Part shown: piece after piece, positions 55,075 through 64,000 of the stretch | Numbering within the stretch: position 1 is the first letter of the stretch | Layout of the letters: every line of letters starts with the position of its first letter | Assembly: GCF_030817275.1 (NCBI RefSeq) | Contig: NZ_JAUSZD010000002.1 | Span: 5,084,001-5,148,000 of the forward strand | DNA: 64,000 bases | Direction of reading: 5' to 3' | DNA from: Paenibacillus sp. V4I7 | GTDB taxonomy: Bacteria; Bacillota; Bacilli; Paenibacillales; NBRC-103111 | Made by a program: the position numbers and the translations under genes | The notes under the pieces: generated by a model | Told to the model about the DNA's origin: nothing | Database searches by the model: none | The model's input: only the letters and a program-made list of their open reading frames with translations

Positions 55075-56757
55075 TTAATTAACGCCTTTCACCGTGACGC
55101 CCATTTCTTTCGATTTCTTCTGTAATTCTGCGTCATGCGCTGCATCAAACTCTTCGACCTTCAATTGTTTCATCTTGGCGACAAACTCGTTGTAAAGCGC
55201 GTTGAACGCTGCCTCATCCTTCGCTAACACCATCTTGGCAACCTGAACTTCATAAAATTGCTGGATTTGTTTTCCAATCGTCGCATTCTTGCCTCCTGGC
55301 GCTAAGAAGTCGCCGGGAAAACTCAGTACGGAAGCATCATATCTAACAACTTCCGGCGATCTCGCGTAAGCAGTCTTCGCTTCCATCTCAATCAATCCGC
55401 CAGCGCCTTCCCTCTTTGTCGGAGCAGGCTGCACGTTTTCAAGGAATGCATTATTTTCGAATTGCCAGAAGATACCCACTGCCGTTTTGGTGCTGTCCTT
55501 CTGAGCTTGAATTCCTTTATCCGTTCTTGTAATGAGACCTTTGCCGTCTTTCGTGTAATGAACGCCTTCGATACCGAAGTAACTGAGCGTCATCCCCTCG
55601 GCACTGGTCACATAGCTAAGCCATTTCGCCAACTTCTCCGGTTCCTTCGTCGATTTGGAAATGTGCGTTTGCATCCAGCCGCGTCCCGGTTCAGAGTAGA
55701 ACGGGAAAACCGGTTTTGTGCCTTCGCTCGACAAGATCGCGCCAGGCGATACCCAGAAATCAAGCTTGTCAAATTTGCCTTTGGGCGTCCCTCCGATGAA
55801 CATGAACACACGTTTGGACAAGATGTTCGCTTCGATCGCCGCTTCATCCGTTGTCATCTGGCCGGGATCGAAGTACCCGCCTTGGGCCGTCTTAAACAGG
55901 AATTGAATGGCATGCTTGTTTTCCGGAGACATGTAGACATGTCTAAATTTACCGTCCTTGTCAATCGGCATCGCGCCAAAAGATCTTTGCAGGAATTGGA
56001 GCGTTTCGCCATGGTAGTTTTTGCCGTGAATCTGAAGCGGAATGACAGGCTGGCCTTCAACCGTCAGTTTCATGTCCTTTACCTTCTTAAGAGCCGCGAG
56101 CACGCCTTCCTCGGTTTTCAGATCGGAAAGCTTAATGCCGACCTCTTTCAAAATATTCGCGTTGACTATAACACCTTTATTTTCAGCATACTTCGTCACA
56201 TCCGCAAAATAATCGCTTGACGGCGGATATACCTTTCTCGCATCATCGCTGGTCATGTGGCTTCCGATCGCGTACCAGCCGCCATAATGTTTGATCATTT
56301 GCTGCTTTACATCTTTAGGAAAATCTTTGAGCAAATGAGATTTCGGATCGTATTTCTTGATAAATTCCTCCAGATCCCAAACTTTGCCGGCTTCAACCAG
56401 CTTCTTTCCCATATCCCCGCCTACCGTAGTAATGACATCCGGGAATGCGTCCGACGATGAAACCATCATCAGATTCAATTTCGTATCGCCGTCCTGTGCA
56501 GGAATGTTAAAGCTGAAGGTAAGCCCCGTCTTTTTCGTCTGTTCCCCCATTACGGTGCCAGGCTCCGTGGTCCATTGCGGCGGGTTCCAGCCTCCTACTG
56601 TAGAGAACCAGTTCAAATTAACCGGTGCCGCAGGCGTCTCGGTTTTGGCCGCTTTCGTCGGTTCGGCGCTGCTTCCGCTTCCCGATTTGTTGGCGCTGCA
56701 GCCCGCTAGCGCAACAGCCCCCGCTAACGTTAGTATTGTAAACACTTTAAACTTCAT
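55075..56757 (-). CDS. Sugar ABC importer solute-binding lipoprotein (module 3)
   Basis: 560 residues from the ATG at 56757; the GTG four codons upstream lies within AGGGGTG. Lipobox LAGAVALAGC puts the lipidated Cys near residue 20, then a Ser/Gly-rich linker. LplA-type binding domain. It follows RR4 by about 115 bp, with a near-consensus cre box between. With the two permeases it makes importer 3; the neighbouring GH43-type propeller and dead GH51/GH43 genes suggest an arabinose-containing ligand. Confidence 0.92.
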   Translation of the reverse strand: MKFKVFTILTLAGAVALAGCSANKSGSGSSAEPTKAAKTETPAAPVNLNWFSTVGGWNPPQWTTEPGTVMGEQTKKTGLTFSFNIPAQDGDTKLNLMMVSSSDAFPDVITTVGGDMGKKLVEAGKVWDLEEFIKKYDPKSHLLKDFPKDVKQQMIKHYGGWYAIGSHMTSDDARKVYPPSSDYFADVTKYAENKGVIVNANILKEVGIKLSDLKTEEGVLAALKKVKDMKLTVEGQPVIPLQIHGKNYHGETLQFLQRSFGAMPIDKDGKFRHVYMSPENKHAIQFLFKTAQGGYFDPGQMTTDEAAIEANILSKRVFMFIGGTPKGKFDKLDFWVSPGAILSSEGTKPVFPFYSEPGRGWMQTHISKSTKEPEKLAKWLSYVTSAEGMTLSYFGIEGVHYTKDGKGLITRTDKGIQAQKDSTKTAVGIFWQFENNAFLENVQPAPTKREGAGGLIEMEAKTAYARSPEVVRYDASVLSFPGDFLAPGGKNATIGKQIQQFYEVQVAKMVLAKDEAAFNALYNEFVAKMKQLKVEEFDAAHDAELQKKSKEMGVTVKGVN

Positions 56758-56862
56758 AATAGACGACACCCCTGTCTCACATATTTGTTTGGTGCTTCTT
56801 CATCATAGCCTGCTTCGCTATCGCATCATATGATTGGTTTTTTTTATTTTGGTGTTAATTTC

Positions 56863-56876
56863 AGATAGCGGTTACA
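56863..56876 (-). promoter_or_regulatory. cre-like box ahead of binding protein 3
   Basis: Minus-strand TGTAACCGCTATCT has one mismatch (last base) to the consensus. It overlaps the RR4 stop codon and lies about 105 bp upstream of the binding-protein start. Confidence 0.5.
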
Positions 56877-58326
56877 TTTTTCGATATTTGCTTGGCGTAA
56901 TTCCACAATACTTTTTGAAAAGCTTGTTAAAATGAAAATAGTCCTTATATCCCACGCGCTCTACAATCTCATGTATGGATAGCGTAGAGCCGCTCAATAG
57001 TTCTTTGGCCAGGCCCAATCTCTTGTTAGTTACATAATCCGTATATGTTATTCCCGTTTCCTTCTTAATAAGGGTGCTTAAATAACCAAGACTGATATTA
57101 AATTGCTTGGATAAATCGCCGAGTAAAATATCCTCCGTAAAGCTGGCATCGATATGATCGATAATCTTCTTCGCTGTCTCATTGGAAATCAGCAACTCTT
57201 CGCCGGCTTGTTGCTCGAAGATGGCCTTGATCCTTTGGAATAGTTGCTCGATCGAGCTATAATAGCGGACGATTTGGTAGTAGTTCAAATATTCGATTTC
57301 GTTAATTGCCTCGCTGTTGCTGTAATATTTATAAATGAGCGAGACGATTTGGTTATAGAACATGGATATTTGGTCGATCAACATGTGCCTAGACTTGCAT
57401 TCATTACAAAGCTCATCCAGCCCTTTATGAATTTGCTCCTGCTTTTGTTCTTTAATAGCTACTTCGATTTTAAGTATCGTTTTCGTCAGCGCTGCAGCAG
57501 GGTCAGTCGCTTTATATTCGATCATCTGTTGACCTTGTTGGTTGAAAGAACTGAACAGGGCAATATCCGATTCCTGATAAAGCTTGGCAACGGGTGTAGA
57601 GAAAACTCCTATGCTGCTTATTCCGATACACTGGGTATCGGAAAGATTTACCGAGATGAAATCCAATAAATCGATTGGGTTATTGAATTCATCGTAATTT
57701 AACAGAATGGAGATTTTGTTCTGCCCTGTACGAAAGCGGATATACTTTATCCTGTTATTAGTAATAATCCCATCTTCGGCATCCGAGAACGTGGAGTGGC
57801 CATATAAACAGCTAATGAACCGGTAATGGGGATATTCGAAATCAATTCCCTTATTGGTCAAAAAATTGCTGATTTTTATTTTGTCATCGGGCTCAAGTAA
57901 TTCAAATAGATCATCCAGGAACAAATCCAATCCTTTGTATGCTTTTTGCTTCTCCGTCAACACGTTTTTTAACCGCACTAAAGTATCGATGAGCTTATTT
58001 TTGTCGACCTGCTTCAACAAATAATCAAAGGCGCCGAGTCGGACTGCTTTTTGCGCATACTCAAACTCCGCATAGCCGCTGACCAAAATGACATGGGTAT
58101 CCAACTGCTGCTCCTTGATTTGTTCCAACAGTTCAATTCCGTTTAATCCCGGCATTCGGATATCCGATATCACGACGTCAGGTTTTTTGTCCAAAATCGT
58201 TTCCAGCGCCGTTAACCCGTTATACGCCTCCCCGATCACGGTATAGCCCAAGCTCTCCCAATCAATCAACGCTTTTATCCCGTATGCGACCCACGGCTCA
58301 TCATCTACAATCAATACGCTGTACAT
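56872..58326 (-). CDS. YesN-type response regulator with AraC domain (module 3)
   Basis: 484 residues, ATG at 58326 two bases after the kinase stop, with GGAGGAC inside the kinase 3' end. Receiver: VDDEPW, Asp in VVISDIRMPGLNG, Ser in ILVSGYAEF, Lys position replaced (LLKQVDKN keeps the Lys). AraC domain ends DYFHFNKLFKKYCGITPSKY. A decayed paralogue is at 60364-61355. It should control importer 3. Confidence 0.92.
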   Translation of the reverse strand: MYSVLIVDDEPWVAYGIKALIDWESLGYTVIGEAYNGLTALETILDKKPDVVISDIRMPGLNGIELLEQIKEQQLDTHVILVSGYAEFEYAQKAVRLGAFDYLLKQVDKNKLIDTLVRLKNVLTEKQKAYKGLDLFLDDLFELLEPDDKIKISNFLTNKGIDFEYPHYRFISCLYGHSTFSDAEDGIITNNRIKYIRFRTGQNKISILLNYDEFNNPIDLLDFISVNLSDTQCIGISSIGVFSTPVAKLYQESDIALFSSFNQQGQQMIEYKATDPAAALTKTILKIEVAIKEQKQEQIHKGLDELCNECKSRHMLIDQISMFYNQIVSLIYKYYSNSEAINEIEYLNYYQIVRYYSSIEQLFQRIKAIFEQQAGEELLISNETAKKIIDHIDASFTEDILLGDLSKQFNISLGYLSTLIKKETGITYTDYVTNKRLGLAKELLSGSTLSIHEIVERVGYKDYFHFNKLFKKYCGITPSKYRKM

Positions 58327-58328
58327 GG

Positions 58329-60077
58329 TTATTTGTCCTCCAGTTGTTCTGAATAGTTCTGTGCAGGGAAGGTGATACTAATCGTTGTACCCAAATGTAA
58401 TTTACTTTGTATGGTCATCTTAGCCTCATCACCGTAAAACAACTTGATTCTCCGATAAATATTGGATAACCCAATTCCTAGTTTAGCATCTTTCTCCGAA
58501 TGGCTAGGTGTGTCAAATTGCCGCAGGCTGTTTAAAAGCTCCTCAAGCCGCTTATCCTCCATCCCATATCCGTTATCTCGGATTTCGTATTGAATCTGGT
58601 TCTGTGCAATCTTTTGTACCGTAATCTGAACGAGGCCGTTGTCGATTTTTTTCTCCAATCCGTGAAAAATTGCATTTTCCACAATCGGTTGAAGCAGCAT
58701 TTTAAGCGTTTTCACTTCTAATAACTCCTCATCCGCCTCAATTGCCACTTGCATTCTTCCCATAAAACGAAACTCGATTATTTTCGCATATTCTTTGACA
58801 TGAGATATCTCATCCTGGATGGTTACGAAATCGTTCCCTTTGACCGAGTATCTGAACATATTGGATAAGGATGTCGATATATCAGCAATTTCCTGAACTT
58901 TGTAATAAAAAGCGATAGCGCGGATACATTCCAATGTGTTGTACAAAAAATGGGGGTTAATCTGATTGCGAAAGGCCAAAATTTCCATCTGATTTTTTGT
59001 AATTTCGATTTCGTACTTTTGCTTTTGCGTCAACTGAATTTCTTTGCTTAAGCTGTCGATTTCGTCCAGCATTTTATTCAGGTTGGCAGCGAGTACGCCG
59101 ATTTCGTTACGGTAGACCACAGGAAAGCGGCTTTCTCCCCCCGTCTTCGGGTAGGACTTCATAAAATCCATGAGCGCTTTTACCGGTCGTAAGATACGGG
59201 TGAAAAAAATGATCAGGAAGAGGCCGAGCAAACAAAATATGACCGCATATGTCGTTATGTTCAGCCTTTGCACGATATTCAATTCCTGCAGCAGCTCTTT
59301 CTTCGGAATGATGCTGATCAGCTCCCACCCGGTCCGGGACAGCGTACTCGTCTGCATGATATACCGGTTGTCGTTTTTCCATTTCTCCAACTGGGATATA
59401 TTGAGGCTGGAGGGGTTCCCATCGCTTGCCATAATATTCTTATTTTGGTCCAGAAGAAGCAGCCGGGAATTGGCTGTCATTTTTGCATTGTTCATTATAT
59501 TGCGGAAATTGCCGACATCCATGAGAAATACGCTTGTTCCCATGTATTCTTTGACCGGTGTGATTTCCAAATTATAAACCGGAACGGAGATGGAATAGTT
59601 TGGCATTGTTTCGCCTGTACTCGGATTCGTCAATAAACCGGAATATTCGATCCTTGGAGGAGGCAGTCGGACGGTTTCGCCGATCCCGATACCCGAATCG
59701 GCGATCATCTTTCCTTCCGGGTTGTAAAGCTGGATGCCCCGGATATTCGCTTTCAATGTAGTAGTATTGGAGAAAACCGATTCGATTGCGTCGTACATGA
59801 GATTCCTGGACAAAAAATCCTCCAAGCCCAAGTAGGTTTGCACCGTCGGACTATACAGCATCGAATCCGAGATTCTCTCCATATCCGTATAAAAGCTTTC
59901 CATATTATCTTCAACCTGATTCAATAATTTGGCGGTGGAGTCCGTTACTTTGCTCTCGACAATACGTTTGGCAATCGTGTTCGAGATGACGAATGAGATC
60001 AGGAGGATGATCAGCATCATCAAAATCAAATAAAGGATTTGCCTGGTAAGGCTGAGGTTACGAAAGTGTCCCATCAT
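58329..60077 (-). CDS. YesM-type sensor histidine kinase (module 3)
   Basis: 582 residues from the ATG at 60077 (GAGGA upstream; a TTG three codons earlier is possible). Membrane helices about 15-38 and 280-303 flank an extracytoplasmic sensor. HAMP, His_kinase with INPHFLYNTLECIRA (phospho-acceptor His), HATPase with IVENAIFHG and DNGYGME. First gene of a run HK3-RR4-binding protein-permease-permease. A truncated decayed copy is at 61373-62095. Confidence 0.92.
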   Translation of the reverse strand: MMGHFRNLSLTRQILYLILMMLIILLISFVISNTIAKRIVESKVTDSTAKLLNQVEDNMESFYTDMERISDSMLYSPTVQTYLGLEDFLSRNLMYDAIESVFSNTTTLKANIRGIQLYNPEGKMIADSGIGIGETVRLPPPRIEYSGLLTNPSTGETMPNYSISVPVYNLEITPVKEYMGTSVFLMDVGNFRNIMNNAKMTANSRLLLLDQNKNIMASDGNPSSLNISQLEKWKNDNRYIMQTSTLSRTGWELISIIPKKELLQELNIVQRLNITTYAVIFCLLGLFLIIFFTRILRPVKALMDFMKSYPKTGGESRFPVVYRNEIGVLAANLNKMLDEIDSLSKEIQLTQKQKYEIEITKNQMEILAFRNQINPHFLYNTLECIRAIAFYYKVQEIADISTSLSNMFRYSVKGNDFVTIQDEISHVKEYAKIIEFRFMGRMQVAIEADEELLEVKTLKMLLQPIVENAIFHGLEKKIDNGLVQITVQKIAQNQIQYEIRDNGYGMEDKRLEELLNSLRQFDTPSHSEKDAKLGIGLSNIYRRIKLFYGDEAKMTIQSKLHLGTTISITFPAQNYSEQLEDK

Positions 60078-60149
60078 GCTTATCAATTCCTCTTCACTTT
60101 GATTTTTACTGTTATTCAGTTATATCAATAAAGCAAGAAGACGTAAACG

Positions 60150-60347
60150 CTAAAGTGCTGGGATTTTCTCGAAGCTTTTCTGAACAAAAAAACTACGACG
60201 GCATAAATAACTAACATCGTAGATTTCTCCATTGTTTCTCACGATTGGGGTTTCCGCTTTCATACTCCTATTCGGATTAATCTGGAACAGTAAAGTCATC
60301 TCGGCCGACTGCCCCTTTTTCACATCATAAATCATAATTTCATTCAT
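60150..60347 (-). CDS. Small hypothetical protein
   Basis: 65 residues, ATG at 60347 after a good site (GGGAGGAAATTTC). Soluble, no signal peptide: MNEIMIYDVKKGQSAEMTLL then FQINPNRSM. I do not recognise it. It lies between the dead RR copy and the live HK3, so it may be a real small gene or the 5' scrap of a longer one broken by the same rearrangements. The ribosome-binding site is the main support. Confidence 0.4.
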   Translation of the reverse strand: MNEIMIYDVKKGQSAEMTLLFQINPNRSMKAETPIVRNNGEIYDVSYLCRRSFFVQKSFEKIPAL

Positions 60348-60363
60348 GAAATTTCCTCCCTAT

Positions 60364-61355
60364 CTAATTTAAACCATGCAGTTTGGTGAAATCCTCGGGG
60401 CTCATCCCCGTATACCGTTTAAAGACCGCACAGAAATAACTGGGATTGACAGCGAAGAGTCACTCAACAGTTCTTTGGCCAGACCAAATCTCTTGTTAGT
60501 TATATAATCCGTGTTGTTCCCGTTTCCTTTTTAATAAGCGCGCTTAAATAACCGAGACTCGATCAACATGTGCCTAGACTTGCATTCATTGCAAAGCTCA
60601 TCCAGCCCATTATGAAAATTTGCTCCTGCTTTTGTTCTTTAATAGCTACTACGATTTTAAGTATCGTTTTCGTCAGCACTGCGGCAGGGTCAGTCGCTTT
60701 ATATTCGATCATCTGTTTACCTTGTTGGTTGAAAGAACTGAACAGGGCAATATCCGATTCCTGATAAAGCTTGGCAACGGGTGTAAAGAAAACTCCTATG
60801 CTGCTTATTCCGATACACTGGGTATTGAAAAGGTTTGCCGAAATAAAATCCAATATACCAATCGGGTTTTTGGATTCATCATAATTTAACAGAATGGAGA
60901 TTTTATTTTGTCCTGTACGAAAGCGGATACATTTTATTCCATCGTTTGTTATAATCATAACTCCGGCATCTGAAAACGTTGAGTGTGGATATAAACAACT
61001 AATGAACCGAAAGTTTCAGTAAGCTTATTTTTGTCGCCTGCTTCAACAAATAATCAAAGGCGCCGAGTCGTACTGCTTTTTGGTGCATACTCAAACTCCG
61101 CATAGCCGCTGACCAAAATGACATGGGTATCCAACTGTTGCTCCTTGATTTGTTCCAACAGTTCAATTCCGTTTAATCCCGGCATTCGGATATCCGATAT
61201 CACGACCTCAGGTTTTTTTCCAAAATGGTCTCCAGAGCTGTTAACCCGTTATATGCCTCCCCGATCACGGTATAGCCCAAGCTCTCCAAATCAATCAACG
61301 CTTTTAACCCATATACGCCCCACGGCTCAACGTCAACAATCAATACGTTGCACAT
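60364..61355 (-). pseudogene. Decayed second copy of the module 3 response regulator
   Basis: It starts at ATG 61355 with MCNVLIVDVEPWGVYGLKAL, where the live gene has VDDEPW, so one acidic Asp is now Val. VVISDIRMPGLNGIELLEQ and ILVSGYAEFEYA follow, broken by frameshifts near 61217 and 61083. A middle piece (60563-60958) matches RR4 closely (RTGQNKISILLNYDE, CIGISSIGVFFTPV). The linker and most of the AraC domain are deleted, and the end (PSYFCAVFKRYTGMSPEDF) comes from a different AraC protein. At least three frameshifts and two deletions. Confidence 0.88.
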
Positions 61356-61372
61356 GATTATTTGTCCTCCTG

Positions 61373-62095
61373 TTATTCTGAATGATTCTGTGCAGGAAAG
61401 GTGATTCTAATCGTTGTACCCACATGCAATTTACTTTGTATGGTCATCTCAGCCTCATCACCGTAAAACAACTTGATTCTCCGATAAATATTGGATAACC
61501 TAATTCCTAGTTTGGCATCTTTCTCCGAATAGCTAGATGTGTCTAATTGCCGCAGGCCATTTAACAGCTCCTCAAGTTCCATATCTTCCATCCCGTATCC
61601 ATCATCTCGGATTACGTATTGAACTTGGTTTTGCGCAATCTTTTGCACCGTAATCTGAACGAGGACGTTATCGATTTTTTTCTACAATCCGTGAAAAACT
61701 GTATTTTCTACAATCGGTTAAAGCAGCATTTTAAGCGTCCTCACTTCCAACAGGTTTGATATGCGAGATTTCATCCTGGATGGTTACGAAATCGTTCCCT
61801 GAACATATTGGATAAGGATGTCGATATATCAGCAAATTCCTGAACTTTGTAATAATAAGCGAAGCGCGGATACATTCCAATGTGTTGTACAAAAAGTGGG
61901 GGTTAATCTGATTTCGAAACGCTGAGATTTCCATCTGTTTTTTCGTGATTTCGATTTCGTACATCTACTTTTGCGTAAGCTGAATCTCTTTGCTTAGGGT
62001 ATCAATTTCATCCAAGCATTTTATTCAAATTAACGGCGAGCACGCCAATTTCATTAAGATGGACAACGTTGAAGCGGTTTTCTCCACCCTTTTTC
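61373..62095 (-). pseudogene. Decayed second copy of the module 3 histidine kinase (cytoplasmic part only)
   Basis: C-terminus matches HK3: IRDDGYGMEDMELEELLNGL, AKLGIRLSNIYRRIKLFYGD and TIRITFPAQNHSE. Upstream are INPHFLYNTLECIRA and LNEIGVLAVNLNKML, separated by stops and frameshifts; about 40 residues between the His box and N box are gone. The whole membrane and sensor part is absent, with homology ending near 62095. It precedes the dead RR copy exactly as HK3 precedes RR4. Confidence 0.88.
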
Positions 62096-62512
62096 GAGCA
62101 GTGTTAGTGTTGGCCACTGTCAGCACATTTCCGCTCCATGTATTTTTCACCTTATACGTTCAGTTAGCGATGCTTGCCGTTGGATTGGACTCAGCCGACT
62201 GTGTCGTCCGCGCTTTGTACGCGAGACTTTACGAGTTCCATTTGTAAATCTCGATCTGTACATTTCAGCCCCGCCAGAAATTGAAAACGTTTACTAATTC
62301 CATTATGCTGACGGATTTAGCTCCGGTCTTTAGACCTCTTCGGAAATTGTTGTGCTTCTTCAAATACAAATAGGGGCTTTCCAAGAGATAGCCCCGTTAA
62401 AGAATTTGTTTTTATACCTTTTAGAAATGCCGCAGGTTTGCATTGCCTACACTTGGCCGCCATCTGCTCCGATGGCATGGACGGGGACGGCTTGCAAACC
62501 CGGGTCCCAACC
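62096..62512. other. Intergenic region between GH95 and the dead kinase copy
   Basis: About 415 bp with no gene I can support. Minus-strand readings (for example NVLTVANTNT near 62100) are interrupted by stops. A cre-like box is at 62282-62295. No clear GH95 terminator was found. Confidence 0.45.
62282..62295. promoter_or_regulatory. cre-like box
   Basis: TGAAAACGTTTACT has one mismatch (last base) to the consensus. It was probably part of the promoter of the now-dead kinase/regulator copy. Confidence 0.4.
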
Positions 62513-64000
62513 TTACATATATGAAGGCTTAACCGTATAAATAAACCCGGGCTCTGTATCGAAAGCGATCGTCCCGTATGCGTTGCTTTCGAACTGGGCG
62601 GTTCTGCCGTCCGCTTCCACCTTCAGCGGAACTGAAGCCGTAACACGGCAAGGACCGCCGAGAAGCGAACGAATCTCTGCCTTTACGAGCGCGTTGTTCT
62701 CCCAGGCAAGACCGATCTCAAAGCCCCCTCTTGCTCGAAGTCCTTTGACTGAGCCGGTTTCCCATGCATTTGGAAGAGCAGGCAGCAGACGGATGGCGCC
62801 GGCATGAGACTGCATCAGCATTTCGGCTACGCCGGCCGTTAAGCCGAAATTCCCGTCGATCTGAAACGGCGGATGCGCGCCGAACAAGTTCGGATAGACG
62901 CCGCCGCCTGTGACGCTGCCCACATCGGTGTGAACGAGATTCAGCACGTTCCCGATTAGCTGCAAGGTGCGGTTTCCGTCGCCGAATCGTGCCCACAGGC
63001 TGATTTTCCACGCGAGGCTCCAGCCGGTGCCGATATCGCTGCGCCGTTCGAGCGAGCGCTGCGCCGCTTCGAACAGCTCCGGCGTTGCCTCCGCGGTCAA
63101 CTGACAGCCGGGATAAACGCCGAACAGATGCGACACATGGCGATGCTGCACATCCTGATCCTCGAAATCAAGAAACCATTCCTGAAGCTGACCGTATTTG
63201 CCGATCTGATACGGAAGCAGCCTGGACCTAGCCTCCGCCAGCTCCTCCCGGAAGCTATCATCCATTCCAAGTATATTCGCCGCCTTGATGCAGTTCGTGA
63301 ACAAGTCCCAGATCAGTGCATGATCCATCGTCGCCCCTTTGCTGACGGCAGCCATTTGGCCGTTCGGCAATACAAACTTATGCTCGGGGGAGGTGGATGG
63401 CGATGTGGCCAGCCGACCGTCCGGTTCCTCCTGCAACCAATCCAGGCAGAAGAGTGCCGCTTCCTTCATGATCGGATAGGCGTTGTCACGAAGGAACGAC
63501 GTATCTCCACCGAATGCATAATGCTCCCACAGATGCTGGCTTAGCCAAGGACCGGCCATGAACCAGCTCGCCCAAACGGGGTCCCCGTTGCCGAAGTCTC
63601 CTACCGGCGCGGAATGGCACCAGATATCGCTGTTGTGATGCGCGACCCAGCCGCGGGCGCCATAATTGATGCGCGCGGTTTCCGCCCCTGCCTTGGCCAA
63701 ATTGCCGATGAAATCAAGCAACGGCCCATGGCATTCGGCCAAGTTGCACGTCTCCGCGAGCCAATAATTCATTTCCGCGTTTATATTTAACGTATAATTG
63801 CTGCTCCAGGGCGGCCGTGTTTCTTTATTCCAAATTCCCTGTAAATTCGCCGCCTGCGTGCCGGGCCGGGAACTCGCGATCAGCAGGTACCTGCCGAATT
63901 GAAACAGGAGTTCCACCAGTTTCTTGTCCTTCACTCCGTATTCGGCAACGCGTATGTCTGTCGGTACGTCGCCCGGAATGTCGGATGGCCCCAAATCAAG
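62513..64000 (-). CDS. GH95 alpha-L-fucosidase (5' end outside window)
   Basis: The frame is open to the right edge; about 495 C-terminal residues are seen of a family usually 750-800 long. Landmarks of the GH95 (alpha/alpha)6 barrel: GRYLLIASSRPGTQAANLQG, YTLNINAEMNYW (the Asn pair that activates water), GWVAHHNSDIW, WLSQHLWEHYAFGGD, SPSTSPEH, HRHVSHLFGVYPG, GTGWSLAWKISLWARFGDG and PFQIDGNFGLTAGVAEML (Asp near the catalytic water). A C-terminal sandwich ends FIYTVKPSYM. The signal peptide status is unknown. It removes alpha-1,2-linked fucose (or galactose), for example from xyloglucan side chains. Confidence 0.93.
   Translation of the reverse strand, partial: LDLGPSDIPGDVPTDIRVAEYGVKDKKLVELLFQFGRYLLIASSRPGTQAANLQGIWNKETRPPWSSNYTLNINAEMNYWLAETCNLAECHGPLLDFIGNLAKAGAETARINYGARGWVAHHNSDIWCHSAPVGDFGNGDPVWASWFMAGPWLSQHLWEHYAFGGDTSFLRDNAYPIMKEAALFCLDWLQEEPDGRLATSPSTSPEHKFVLPNGQMAAVSKGATMDHALIWDLFTNCIKAANILGMDDSFREELAEARSRLLPYQIGKYGQLQEWFLDFEDQDVQHRHVSHLFGVYPGCQLTAEATPELFEAAQRSLERRSDIGTGWSLAWKISLWARFGDGNRTLQLIGNVLNLVHTDVGSVTGGGVYPNLFGAHPPFQIDGNFGLTAGVAEMLMQSHAGAIRLLPALPNAWETGSVKGLRARGGFEIGLAWENNALVKAEIRSLLGGPCRVTASVPLKVEADGRTAQFESNAYGTIAFDTEPGFIYTVKPSYM

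Noticed and set aside
60133..60150. ACGTAAACGCTAAAG upstream of HK3, considered as a cre box
   Set aside because: Three or more mismatches to the consensus on either strand.

Overview
This 64 kb window looks like part of the chromosome of a Paenibacillus-type Firmicute. It carries YesM/YesN-type two-component pairs with AraC outputs, LplA/LplB/LplC-type sugar importers (lipoprotein plus two permeases, no ATPase gene alongside), strong GGAGG ribosome-binding sites, an SLH-anchored multimodular xylanase and cre-like catabolite operators. Every supportable gene, intact or broken, is on the minus strand. No rRNA, tRNA or CRISPR array was seen.

Layout in coordinate order (transcription runs right to left). 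1-17.6 kb is a block of secreted and cytoplasmic plant-cell-wall enzymes: CE2-type esterase (cut by the left edge), GH9 cellulase, a broken GH43, GH5-CBM13, an Axe2-like SGNH esterase, GH42 beta-galactosidase, and two tandem GH5-CBM_X2-CBM46 glucanases with a collapsed GH42 copy between them. Decayed pieces of GH3, CBM46 and GH2 genes lie among them, and an APH-fold kinase sits between GH9 and GH43. 17.7-25.0 kb is importer/sensor module 1 (HK, RR, permease, permease, binding protein). 25.7-31.2 kb holds a CE1 feruloyl-esterase-like gene and a 1384-residue xylanase (CBM22-like x2, GH10, CBM9 x2, SLH x3). 31.6-40.3 kb is module 2 (binding protein, permease, permease, then RR-HK-RR). 40.4-41.7 kb is a graveyard of mobile-element pieces (DDE transposase tail, IS66, class C-like group II intron) and a binding-protein fragment. 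41.7-53 kb is the least familiar part: a 2335-residue secreted mosaic protein with no recognised catalytic module, a 642-residue six-hairpin-type enzyme, a frameshifted beta-helix fragment and a small GH43-type propeller, followed by GH51/GH43 remnants. 53-60.1 kb is module 3 (HK, RR, binding protein, two permeases). 60.2-62.1 kb is a decayed second copy of the module 3 RR and HK. The right edge cuts a GH95 alpha-L-fucosidase.

Together the genes suggest that secreted and surface-anchored glucanases, xylanase and esterases cut and deacylate hemicellulose (mixed-linkage glucan or xyloglucan, arabinoxylan). Three importers bring in different oligosaccharides, and cytoplasmic GH42, GH43, GH95, CE1 and SGNH enzymes finish them. 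Each importer has its own membrane sensor and AraC regulator, with CcpA-type repression probably laid over several promoters. The window also records heavy gene turnover: at least nine remnants or broken genes, a tandem duplication with partial homogenisation, a reused signal peptide and a decayed regulator duplication.
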